Origin: Salminus brasiliensis
Lineage: Eukaryota; Chordata; Actinopteri; Characiformes; Bryconidae
Direction of reading: 5' to 3'
NCBI RefSeq assembly: GCF_030463535.1
Contig: NC_132899.1
Span: forward strand, 15,781,490-15,845,489
Length of the DNA: 64,000 bases
Part shown: positions 23,041 through 35,108 of the stretch, one piece after another
Layout: every line of letters begins with the position of its first letter
How positions within the stretch are numbered: position 1 is the first letter of the stretch
The notes under the pieces: model-generated
Told to the model about the DNA's origin: nothing
Seen by the model: only the letters and a program-made list of their open reading frames with translations
Database searches by the model: none
Program-made: the position numbers and the translations under genes

Positions 23041-24005
23041 TCTAAACCATCCTTCATCCTTTCAGATGCAATCTTTCAGATCTGTAAATCTCCCATTCTA
23101 CCACATCCCATTGGGGCTCTACTGGATTCAGATCCAGTGACTGGGAAGGCCACTGAAGAACACTCATTAATGTGTTCATAAAACCAGTTTGGGATTGTGA
23201 CCAAAGCAACATTTGCTTTGTGACATGCTGCATTATCATGTGGGAAGCAGCCAGTAGAACAGGGATGGGCAATTCTGGTCCTGAAGGGTGGGATTCCTGC
23301 AGAGTTTTGTGTTTTTCCTGCTCGAGCACACCTGATTTAACTCACCTGTTAATTGCCAGGTTTAGCAAGAAAACATTCCCCACGCCATTACACCACCTCC
23401 ATCGGCCTGGACTGTTGACACAAGGCAGATTGGGTTCATGGATTCGTGCTGTTGGCACCACATTTTAATCCTGGCATCTGCGATCCTCAGCCAAAAATGA
23501 GTTTCATAGACCAGACTAAGATTTCCCACTCTGCAATTCTCTGGTTTTGATAGGCCTGTGCCCACTGCAGCCTCAGCTTTCTGCTCTTGGCAGACAGAAG
23601 TGGAACCTGATGTGGACTCGTTTTGAGGTTTTTTACTTTCCGAAATGCTTTTCTGCTCACCACAGTTGTGCAGAGTGATTATTGGAGTTACCATTGACTT
23701 TATGTCAGCTCAGTTCACTGTTGACCTCTCTGATCAACAAGGAGTTTCCTTCCACAGAACTGCCGCTCACTGGATGAATTTTATTGCACCAATCAGAAGA
23801 AAAAACTACTGACTGCTAAAAATCCCAGATCAGCACTTACAAACCCTCAAACCAATCCGTCTGCCACCAACAATTATGGTCCAAATCACTAAGATCACAC
23901 TTTCCCCCAGTCTGTTGGCCCATATCTGCATGATTTTATACATTACACTGCTGCCACACAATTGGCTGATTAGATAATTGTCATGAATGAGTAGGTGTAC
24001 ATTTC
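23041..24005 (-). pseudogene. Tc1-like transposase fossil (degraded DNA transposon)
   Basis: On the minus strand, broken pieces of a Tc1-family transposase are readable. About 23362-23470 reads WCQQHESMNPICLVSTVQAD followed by GGGVMAWGMFSC. About 23100-23160 reads LQWPSQSLDLNPVEPQWDVV, the DxxxxNPxE-type region near the C-terminus carrying the last catalytic acid. Further pieces fit the helix-turn-helix end towards 23750-23900. Frameshifts, stops and a nested insertion at about 23261-23365 make it non-functional. Boundaries are approximate; terminal repeats were not recognised with confidence. Confidence 0.8.
23261..23365. mobile_element. short repeat inserted inside the Tc1-like fossil
   Basis: GGGATGGGCAATTCTGGTCC, then CTGCAGAGTTTTG and CACACCTGATTTAACTCACC, interrupts the otherwise continuous transposase similarity. 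It matches the layout of a common fish dispersed element (CCTGGAGGGC...CAGAGTTTAGC...CACACCTG). Hence it is younger than the Tc1-like copy. Confidence 0.6.
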
Positions 24006-24009
24006 ACCA

Positions 24010-27000
24010 CAAGATCCTTGGAGAGAGCCTGAAGAGAAGAGTAATGGGCTTCTAGTGGAGCTAATTATCGATGGTTATCTGAAATAAGCATACCTTGAAG
24101 AATTCCAAATTCTTCACAACTGATGTCTAATTAACACTGCGACTGGCTGTTTGGCAGCAGAAGGCTTGCTGAGACTAGAAATTTTACTGTGTTTGTTTGA
24201 GGCCAATTAAGTCTTTGATACCTGCTGTGAGATCAGTCCCATCCTTCATCAGACATTTAGCATTAACAAGGCCTTATCACCCGACCCCCTCACACCCTGC
24301 ACACACGCCGTGCTTTCAAGCCGAGGCTGCGCTGATTGGCTGCAGTCCCAGGGGACCACTGTTTAGTGAGTTGTGGGAGAGGGTAAGTGTGTCATAGAGC
24401 TGTTTTCTCTTCCGTTTCCTATCAGTTTTGATGAGTCTTCTCTCCGCACCTCTTATCCCTCCATCTATTCTGCTGTATGCACTGGGAGTTTTTTGGTGGG
24501 CCACCTGCTGAAAGCAAGGCCCTGCCTGTATTGAAGAGAATTATGCTCATTATGGGTTATTATGCAGAATAATGTAGAGGAGCCTCTTTCAGCATTGTTA
24601 CGGCATTATAGAGGGGAATGACATTGGGTGGCATACATCTGGATGAGTACAGGGATGTGAAACCTTGTTAACCATGGTAAGCCTATTATCTCCATGATGC
24701 AATGCAAACAAGCTGTGCAGACAGGCTGTAAAAATGGCTTGAATTGTACAGACAGAGAAGTTGTGTTTTTAACTTTTTACTTTGAATTGCAGTTGTGATT
24801 TCACAGATCTTCTGAGGTTTTGATATCTGTAAAGCGCAGATCTCACTGGGTTCTTATACATGCAAAATTTCATGTGTTTATTCATCATCACAGGCAAATT
24901 GCATGAACACGACTTCCAGGCGAAATAATTCCACCTGCAAACTGCCTGAGATACAAGCTGGAGCGGTGACTGGAGGACTGGAGCCTGTTGCCTCTCCGCT
25001 TCAGCCCCGAACATGAGGAAGGACGGGGCACACGGGGCAGCCGCTTCCCCAGTCACAGCTCAAGCTTGAAAATATATGACCTGGTAACTTTGGCTCGCCG
25101 GGTTTAACTTTAGCTTAAGCTCTCCAGGTTGCTCAGTTTTGAAGAAAGCATGGAGTCATGTTGGCCTTGTGGCCTCCTGTTGATGTGCACTAATGGTGAT
25201 ATACAGCAGACACTGATTAGACTTTGGGAAGCTATTCATTAGACATACTTTGTACATTAAATGAGGGAACCTGAGAAGCCAGATTTACTTAATTAGTGTT
25301 TTTTTTTTTTTTTTTTTTTTTGTAGATTTAGGATTCCAGTGGCTTTAGGAAGGTTGTCAAGAAGGTTGTGTTTTGAATTCTGGTTTGCTGGTCAATCAGC
25401 ACCCGGCCACATGAACCAACACAGAATTCATGCTCAGTCTCATAATCAGCACCCAGATTTTATGAAATCATCACATTGGGCATTATCCTTTTTACACATT
25501 CGTTTTACACATTACATCAGATTTACATGAAGAAGCTGAACCTGAAAAAAGGATCAACTTTGACCCGGGAACATCATACTTAGGTTAAAGAGGAAGGCCG
25601 TTTTCACAGCAGTTTTCATCAGAGCTGAACTTCACCTTTTCATCCAGCAGATGGTGCTGTTTTTGTTTCACACACTTCAAGTCGCAGCAAACTCTTCTGT
25701 CCTCTGCAGCACCCCCAACCCCCAACCCCCCCAATACACACCTCATATCCAATTCACTCTACACTTACGCATATGTTTCACAGCACTGTCTGCTCTCTGG
25801 AGACTGGCTGATGAACTTTTAGACCGCACTGAGAAAGGCGCAGGGGTAGGGGGCAGGTCTCTGGGACCATCTGGGTGTGTGTGAGTGTGTATGTGTGCGC
25901 ATGTGTGTGAAACGGACAGCTCTACCCGCCCACCAGGATGACCACCTGCCTCCTCCTGCCTCATTACCTGTCAGCTATGTGGGTCACTGCTGTGTGCGTG
26001 CGTACGTGTTTGCGTCTCCTCAGCTACCTGCCCTGATTCCCAAATGCAGCCCAGAATTGCTTTCAGAGAGGAAGTGCTCGGTTGGTGTGCCTAAGAGCAA
26101 GAGCCTGTATGTAGGCCTGCACTGCAGTTCCTCAACACCTACATATTAGTTTCAGTTCTGGCACTGAATCACGCATTTTAGCAAAAATAGCCAAATCACA
26201 AAGGGGTTAATGATGCCGTACTGCGATGCTTTGTTCTGTGAGTCTGTGTCCCACTTAATGGACGGATGGTCCCGGTCCTCAGCATGCCCTGTAAGCCCTA
26301 ACACACCAGCTATTGTACAAAGCCAGGACATAAGGTCATGTACATGTATGTATGTATATTTATGTATACATATCTCCAGTATCTCCAAATGTGAAGATGA
26401 ATGAACCAACAGTAATGCTCCATCATGACATGAATTATAATGCTTTTACATCATCTCCATTAGAAGTTAAGGAGACTTTTTTCCTTCCACTGTAAAGTTA
26501 CTATTTTGGAGATACAAATATTTTTTGCATGTTAGTGCCAAAATGTAGTACTTATGTTACTGCCTATAGTTGTTAAGAACTTTCTAAGCCTTCTAGACCT
26601 ATCCCTAACCTAATCACAATAACCAAAAAGAAAAGCTTTGCCCTTTTACTCTGTTAAATCCACTTCACTAAACCCGTGGTTTGGAAAATGTAGGTTCCAC
26701 CCTTTTTCTTTGGACATTTTTGTCCTTAAAATCTATCAAAACAAACACACACACACACACAAAAACACAAACACACTCATTGTTTGTTGTTGAGAGGTAG
26801 GCAGGTGCTCATGTTCTTGTCAAATGAGGTCAGAGGTGCACTATAGATAGTCTGCGTTTGTGCTAACGATGACCTAGGAGAGAAGGAAGAAAGGAGGGAG
26901 CGAGGGAAAGAGGGAGGGATGCTGCGCCCTTCCGCACTCCCCAGGCCCCCTGGCTCGTCCATCACTGTGTCTGGCGCTCGCCGAGGACTTGCGAAGGAGA

Positions 27001-27860
27001 AGCCAGGAGTGCGTCTGCCAGCATTTTTCTTACTGACCCAGGATCAACTTCCATGCTTTGTGATGAAATGGTGCAGGGAAGCTTTGAAAAACACAAAGCT
27101 GAACCCAAATCAGCTCTAAACTCTACAGCAGCACACTTACACTGTCCCACATTGAAAACAGTCCATTTACGACGCTCTGCGCGAGTCCTCTGTCAAGGGC
27201 ACTAAACTGCCCGTGGCTCATGCTTTCACACTTCATAGGGCAGACCCGCTAAACCAGACAGACTTCTCAGTAGTGCAAGAAGAGTTTTTACCAGTATTTG
27301 AAGTCGCTCTAGAACACGAGGATGACACTGTTCTAGGTTTATTAACCAAACTATGAAATGCCCGCTGCTCTTTACAGCATGTGAGTATTTTGTGACAAAT
27401 GGACAAATAGTAATTGTGCAAACTTACTCAGAATAAAAAGTCACTTAGCTGACCCACATAGTCTTAATGAGTAGGTATAAACGTTCCTCTCAGCTCAAAT
27501 GGCCTCAGAGCAGTCACTCCGGCAGCTGGGAGGGTTCCAAGCCGCGATGTAGATACATTGGCAGCCTGGAAAAAGTCCCAGTCATGATATGGATTAACTA
27601 TGCGGCAGGCTTGAGAAACATTTGTGAGTCACCCTGGTGGCGGGCCCAGGACAACACACAAACCCTTACGTAGACACACTCAGGCTGACAGCCCAGGCAG
27701 CTTCATAGCTGCGATGTAGCAGTCTGTACACTTAAATGGAAAATGTCAGAGCCATGCAGAAAAGTCACTTTTGACCAGGGAGGAAACAAACAGCACAAAC
27801 ACAAAACTAGTGAATTTGTGTCAGCATACTTACACCAGAAACACACACTTTAGCACTGAA
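24010..27860. other. intergenic, no gene recognised
   Basis: Contains a poly-T run near 25300-25322, TG-rich microsatellite near 25875-25910, short (CA)n near 26744-26760, and ordinary AT-rich sequence. Open frames here are short and unlike any protein I know. A TAAT-rich patch near 24045-24110 is noted as a finding. Confidence 0.5.
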
Positions 27861-30550
27861 CAGCTGTTTCTCTCAGTGTTACTGAGCTCTGTTAAAGCCT
27901 GAGTAGACTGATAAATCACTGTGCTGATCTGTTATTTATCTCAGTGTTACTGAACTCTACTAAAGCCTGAGTAGACTGATAAATCCCTGTGCTGATCAGT
28001 TATTTGTCTTAGTGTTACTGAACTCTACTAAAGCATGAGTAGACTGATAAATCACTGGGCTGATCAGTTATTCCTCTCAGTGTTACTGAGCTCTGTTAAA
28101 GCCTGAGTAGACTGATAAATCACTGTGCTGATCAGTTATTTATCTCAGTGATACTGAGCTCTACTAAAGCATGAGTAGACTGATAAATCACTGTGCTGAT
28201 CAGTTATTTATTTCAGTGTTACTGAGCTCTACTAAAGCCTGAGTAGACTGATAAATCACTGTGCTGATCAGTTATTTATTTCAGTGTTACTGAGCTCTAC
28301 TAAAACCTGAGTAGACTGATAAATCACTGTGCTGATCAGTTATTTATTTCAGTGTTACTGAGCTCTACTAAAGCATGAGTAGACTGATAAATCACTGTGC
28401 TGATCAGTTATTTATTTCAGTGTTATTGAGTCCTACTAAAGCCTGAGTAGACTGATAAATCACTGTGTTGATCAGTTATTTATTTCAGTGTTACTGAGCT
28501 CTACTAAAGCCTGAGTAGACTGATAAATCACTGTGCTGATCAGTTATTTATCTCAGTGTTACTGAACTCTACTAAAGCCTGAGTAGACTGATAAATCACT
28601 GGGCTGATTAGTTATTCCTCTCAGTGTTACTGAACTCTACTAAAGCCTGAGTAGACTGATAAATCACTGTGCTGATCAGTTATTTATCTCAGTGATACTG
28701 AGCTCTACTAAAGCCTGAGTAGACTGATAAATCACTGTGCTGATCAGTTATTTATCTCAGTGTTACTGAACTCTACTAAAGCCTGAGAAGACTGATAAAT
28801 CACTGTGCTGATCAGTTATTTATCTCAGTGTTACTGAGCTCTGTTAAAGCCTGAGTAGACTGATAAATCACTGTGCTGATCTGTTATTTATCTCAGTGTT
28901 ACTGAACTCTACTAAAGCCTGAGTAGACTGATAAATCCCTGTGCTGATCAGTTATTTGTCTTAGTGTTACTGAACTCTACTAAAGCCTGAGTAGACTGAT
29001 AAATCACTGTGCTGATCAGTTATTCCTCTCAGTGTTACTGAGCTCTGTTAAAGCCTGAGTAGACTGATAAATCACTGTGCTGATCAGTTATTTATCTCAG
29101 TGATACTGAGCTCTACTAAAGCATGAGTAGACTGATAAATCACTGTGCTGATCAGTTATTTATTTCAGTGTTACTGAGCTCTACTAAAGCCTGAGTAGAC
29201 TGATAAATCACTGTGCTGATCAGTTATTTATTTCAGTGTTATTGAGTCCTACTAAAGCCTGAGTAGACTGATAAATCACTGTGTTGATCAGTTATTTATT
29301 TCAGTGTTACTGAGCTCTACTAAAGCATGAGTAGACTGATAAATCACTGTGCTGATCAGTTATTTATCTCAGTGTTACTGAACTCTACTAAAGCCTGAGT
29401 AGACTGATAAATCACTGGGCTGATCAGTTATTCCTCTCAGTGTTACTGAACTCTACTAAAGCCTGAGTAGACTGATAAATCACTGTGCTGATCAGTTATT
29501 TATCTCAGTGTTACTGAGCTCTGTTAAAGCCTGAGTAGACTGATAAATCACTGTGCTGATCAGTTATTTATCTCAGTGATACTGAGCTCTACTAAAGCCT
29601 GAGTAGACTGATAAATCATTGTGCTGATCAGTTATTTATTTCAGTGTTACTGAACTCTACTAAAGCCTGAGAAGACTGATAAATCACTGTGCTGATCAGT
29701 TATTTATCTCAGTGTTACTGAGCTCTGTTAAAGCCTGAGTAGACTGATAAATCACTGTGCTGATCTGTTATTTATCTCAGTGTTACTGAGCTCTACTAAA
29801 GCCTGAGTAGACTGATAAATCACTGTGCTGATCAGTTATTTGTCTTAGTGTTACTGAACTCTACTAAAGCCTGAGTAGACTGATAAATCACTGGGCTGAT
29901 CAGTTATTCCTCTCAGTGTTACTGAGCTCTGTCAAAGCCTGAGTAGACTGATAAATCACTGTGCTGATCAGTTATTTATCTCAGTGATACTGAGCTCTAC
30001 TAAAGCCTGAGTAGACTGATAAATCACTGTGCTGATCAGTTATTTATCTCAGTGATACTGAGCTCTACTAAAGCCTGAGTAGACTGATAAATCACTGTGC
30101 TGATCAGTTATTTATCTCAGTGTTACTGAGCTCTGTTAAAGCCTGAGTAGACTGATAAATCACTGTGCTGATCTGTTATTTATCTCAGTGTTACTGAACT
30201 CTACTAAAGTCTGAGTAGACTGATAAATCACTGTGCTGATCAGTTATTTATCTCAGTGTTACTGAGCTCTGTTAAAGCCTGAGTAGACTGATAAATCACT
30301 GTGCTGATCAGTTATTTATCTCAGTGTTACTGAGCTCTGTTAAAGCCTGAGTAGACTGATAAATCACTGTGCTGATCAGTTATTTATCTCAGTGTTACTG
30401 AGCTCTGTTAAAGCCTGAGTAGACTGATAAATCACTGTGCTGATCAGTTATTTATCTCAGTGATACTGAGCTCTACTAAAGCCTGAGTAGACTGATAAAT
30501 CACTGTGCTGATCAGTTATTTGTCTTAGTGTTACTGAGTTTCATTAAAGC
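27860..30550. repeat. 68-bp minisatellite, about 39 units
   Basis: The word GAGTAGACTG recurs at 27901, 27969 and onward to 30485, an exact multiple of 68 (38 intervals), so the array has essentially no length change over 2.6 kb. Units differ by point variants (CTGTT/CTACT, GATCAGTT/GATCTGTT, TATTTATC/TATTCCTC/TATTTGTC, GTTACTG/GATACTG). The variants recur in blocks, described as a finding. There is no coding capacity. Confidence 0.97.
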
Positions 30551-31117
30551 ATTTCATGAAGAAAACCGCTGACCAGCAACAGCAAGAAACTATAAAAATT
30601 TACACCAACAAAAAAGTGTTTTCCTATGTGCCTTACCAAAGTATTCTACATCTAGTCAAGATCCATTTTAAATACAATATTTTCTTATGTATTGTAAAGG
30701 AATACACTACTGAATACACTTTCAAAATATTCAAAATATTTTGTCAAATTTTGAGTCAATATAACAAAATCCATGTTGAATAGATTGTTCTTGTGATGTT
30801 ACAAAAACCTTTATGCACATTTACAAGCATTCGTCCAACAGAAGTTCTGTTTTTGGCACATACACATATTCCATAAGAATACATCAGCAAACAAATAAGA
30901 AATGAACTAAATTTACAGAAGTATGCAAAAAGTTACATTTCAATAAATTGAGATATTGTGGACAACAGCAGTAAATGCACATTATGCAACTGAGTTAGTT
31001 ATCAGGTCAGTTTCTTACACAAGCCTACCTTGAAAAGTATCTGATGTCTTGTGTCCTTGATCCAGATGGTAAGTTGCATAGTGTGATTGGAGAAGCATCA
31101 CCTATACCCATCCCCCC

Positions 31118-31160
<43 letters not shown>

Positions 31161-31795
31161 CACCAGCTCTACCTGAGTCATCCATCTACACTGCTGCCTG
31201 GTGGTGTGTGTGTGTACAGAGGACAGGTGTAGGATACTGGGGACTGGCACTGATGCCCTGCTGTGTGAATCTCCACAGCGTGAGACTGAAACCTCTTCAG
31301 AAAAACATTTTGAGCTGGATAATTTCGGCCTGTTTTTCGTCTCGCTGCCTTTGTCTGAGTCCCTTCGTCTTATTGCTTAGCAGTTTCCTCGTCTTGCTCC
31401 TTGTGCTATCATCAAAGATGACCTCGTTCAGTGACACAACCATCAACCAAAAGCTAAATAAAGTCCAGAGCACAGACAGTGTCAGTATCTCATGTTCCGT
31501 CGTCATTATTAGGTGTTTGGCTGACAGACAACGCATCAGACTGACTGTTCTTCTACTGACTTCTTCTCCATCAATGACATAGGAATCATTCAGTCAGATT
31601 CATCCTAGAAAATGTATTAAAGTACAGAAAAAGATGATATTGGGTTCTTTCAGTGCCTAAAACATGTGAAGAGCAATAGAGAAGAATAGAACTGTACCGT
31701 CCAACAGGACAGAAGGCTAAAAGACCAGAGATCCTAAAACATCCACAAACATTTATTTTGTTTTGGAAGGTTTAGGATAAGCTGAGAAACCCCAT
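30551..31795. other. spacer between the two minisatellites
   Basis: AT-rich single-copy-looking DNA with a (CA)n tract at 31120-31158. Two modest open frames (75 and 124 codons) have no recognisable similarity. Confidence 0.5.
31120..31158. repeat. (CA)n microsatellite
   Basis: Thirty-nine bases of uninterrupted CA. Confidence 0.95.
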
Positions 31796-31829
31796 GTACC
31801 AGAAGGAACAAAGGAGAACATTAGAAAAC

Positions 31830-34440
31830 ACTATGGATGGGGGAGAACATTCTAGAACAGTGCATTCTATAACTGCACAGATAGGAGAAGAATATTTCAG
31901 AATTTATCAATGGGAGAGAACCTTCATGTACAGGTAAAGGGACAACATTCTAAAACCATGCAAATGAGATTAGAACATTCTAGAACAGTCTGACTGAGAG
32001 AATAACATTCTAGAACAGTGTGACTGAGAGAATAACATTCTAGAACAGTCTGACTGGGAGGAGAACATTCTAGAACAGTGTGACTGGGAGAGTAATATTC
32101 TAGAACAGTGTGACTGAGAGAATAACATTCTAGAACAGTGTGACTGGAAGGAAAACATTTTAGAACAGTGTGACTAGGAGAGTAATATTCTAGAACAGTG
32201 TGACTGGGTGAATAACATTCTAGAATAGTGTGACTGGGAGAGTAACAGTGTGACTGGAAGAGTAACATTCTAGAACAGTGTGACTGGGAGAGTAACAGTG
32301 TGACTGGGTGAATAACATTTTAGAACAGTGTGACTGGGTGAATAACATTCTAGAACAGTGTGACTGGGAGAGTAACAGTGTGACTGGGAGAGTAACATTC
32401 TAGAACAGTGTGACTGGGAGAGTAACAGTGTGACTGGGTGAATAACATTCTAGAACAGTGTGACTGGGAGAGTAACAGTGTGACTGGGAGAGTAACATTC
32501 TAGAACAGTGTGACTGGGAGAGTAACAGTGTGACTGGGAGAGTAACATTCTAGAACAGTGTGACTGGGAGAGTAACATTCTAGAACAGTGTGACTGGGTG
32601 AATAACATTCTAGAACAGTGTGACTGGGAGAGTAACATTCTAGAACAGTATGACTGGGAGAGTAACATTCTAGAACAGTGTGACTGAGAGAATAACATTC
32701 TAGAACAGTGTGACTGGGTGAATAACATTCTAGAACAGTGTGACTGGGAGAGTAACAGTGTGACTAGGAGAGTAACATTCTAGAACAGTGTGACTGGGTG
32801 AATAACATTCTAGAACAGTGTGACTGGGAGAGTAACATTCTAGAACAGTGTGACTGGGAGAGTAACAGTGTGACCTGGGAGAGTAACATTCTAGAACAGT
32901 GTGACTGGGAGAGTAACATTCTAGAACAGTGTGACTGGGAGAGTAACATTCTAGAACATTCTAGAACAGTGAAAATGGGAGGTGAATATTCTAGATCAAT
33001 GTGATTGGGATGATAACATCCTAGAATGGGAGTGCATTTGAGAACAGTGTGACTGGGAGAGTAACAGTTTGACTGGGTGAATAACATTCTAGAACAGTAT
33101 GACTGGGAGAGTAACAGTGTGACTGGGTGAATAACATTCTAGAACAGTGTGACTGGGAGAGTAACAGTGTGACTGGGAGAGTAACATTCTAGAACAGTGT
33201 GACTGGGAGAGTAACAGTGTGACTGGGTGAATAACATTCTAGAACAGTGTGACTGGGAGAGTAACAGTGTGACTGGGAGAGTAACATTCTAGAACAGTGT
33301 GACTGGGAGAGTAACAGTGTGACTGGGAGAGTAACATTCTAGAACAGTGTGACTGGGTGAATAACATTCTAGAACAGTGTGACTGGGAGAGTAACATTCT
33401 AGAACAGTGTGACTGAGAGAATAACAGTGTGACTGGGAGAGTAACATTCTAGAACAGTGTGACTGGGAGAGTAACAGTGTGACTGGGAGAGTAACATTCT
33501 AGAACAGTGTGACTGGGTGAATAACATTCTAGAACAGTGTGACTGGGAGAGTAACATTCTAGAACATTCTAGAACAGTGAAAATGGGAGGTGAATATTCT
33601 AGATCAATGTGATTGGGATGAGAACATCCTAGAATGGGAGTGCATTTGAGAACAGTGTGACTGGGAGAGTAACATTCTAGAACAGTGTGACTGGGAGAGT
33701 AACATTCTAGAACATTCTAGAACAGTGAAAATGGGAGGTGAATATTCTAGATCAATGTGATTGGGATGATAACATCCTAGAATGGGAGTGCATTTGAGAA
33801 CAGTGTGACTGGGAGAGTAACAGTTTGACTGGGTGAATAACATTCTAGAACAGTATGACTGGGAGAGTAACAGTGTGACTGGGTGAATAACATTCTAGAA
33901 CAGTGTGACTGGGAGAGTAACAGTGTGACTGGGAGAGTAACATTCTAGAACAGTGTGACTGGGAGAGTAACAGTGTGACTGGGTGAATAACATTCTAGAA
34001 CAGTGTGACTGGGAGAGTAACAGTGTGACTGGGAGAGTAACATTCTAGAACAGTGTGACTGGGAGAGTAACAGTGTGACTGGGAGAGTAACATTCTAGAA
34101 CAGTGTGACTGGGTGAATAACATTCTAGAACAGTGTGACTGGGAGAGTAACATTCTAGAACAGTGTGACTGAGAGAATAACAGTGTGACTGGGAGAGTAA
34201 CATTCTAGAACAGTGTGACTGGGAGAGTAACAGTGTGACTGGGAGAGTAACATTCTAGAACAGTGTGACTGGGTGAATAACATTCTAGAACAGTGTGACT
34301 GGGAGAGTAACATTCTAGAACATTCTAGAACAGTGAAAATGGGAGGTGAATATTCTAGATCAATGTGATTGGGATGAGAACATCCTAGAATGGGAGTGCA
34401 TTTGAGAACAGTGTGACTGGGAGAGTAACATTCTAGAACA
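31830..34440. repeat. 30/20-bp minisatellite built on TTCTAGAA
   Basis: The main 30-bp unit is TAACATTCTAGAACAGTG plus TGACTGGGAGAG. A 20-bp variant lacks the 10 bases between two AAC words (TAACAGTGTGACTGGGAGAG). GAGAG/GGTGAA variants alternate. Decayed units start near 31830. From about 31990 the array is regular up to the last unit near 34440. Four copies of an odd segment (GAAAATGGGAGGTG at 32971, 33579, 33727, 34335) mark larger duplications. Minus-strand frames rich in SQSHCSRML are just the repeat read as protein. Confidence 0.97.
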
Positions 34441-35024
34441 CCCAAACAATCACACACAAGTCCGGCGCACCAACTCAGCATTGTTGATTGTCGGGAACGT
34501 CAGAACACTGGTGTCAGCAAGCTGTAAAAAGCAATAATGGGAGAAGTTCATCAGTAGAAGCTAAGAGAAGTAGAGCTTCTGTAATAGATAGTATTCTGAC
34601 CTCAGCTGAAGCATGGATGATGGTTGAGGGTCAGATAAAGGGCTTGACATGATCCAGAGTGTCCTCTGAAGCGCACTGACTTGTAAAAGCTGTGGTGTAT
34701 CTCCTCGTTGTGGGCGACAGTGCGCATGTTTTAAATAAATGCATGGTTGTTAGCCATCTGGCTGCCTCCCAGACAACCCCTTTGGTTGGCCGATTAGATT
34801 TTCCACCGTATTGCGTTGTCCTGTCATGTGCGAGGTGGGACAGAAGAAGGAGGCAGTGAATATGTTGTATTTGCTCTATATTCTCTCTTTATTCTATTCC
34901 ACCGCTCTCATGGCTTCTTTCTGATACATATAATAGAAACAGCCACAGCTCTAAGAAAAACAGAAGAAGAGTCATTATGTATCATCAGCATCTCTGCTGA
35001 GGTGTGTCCATGCACACACACACA

Positions 35025-35108
<84 letters not shown>

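Noticed and set aside
27868..34440. CRISPR-like regular repeats
   Set aside because: The arrays are head-to-tail minisatellites without unique spacers, in a vertebrate genome.
31924..34481. Several 60-114-codon frames rich in SQSHCSRML/SPSHTVLE
   Set aside because: They are translations of the 30-bp tandem repeat, whose length is a multiple of three; no start context, splice structure or relative supports a protein.
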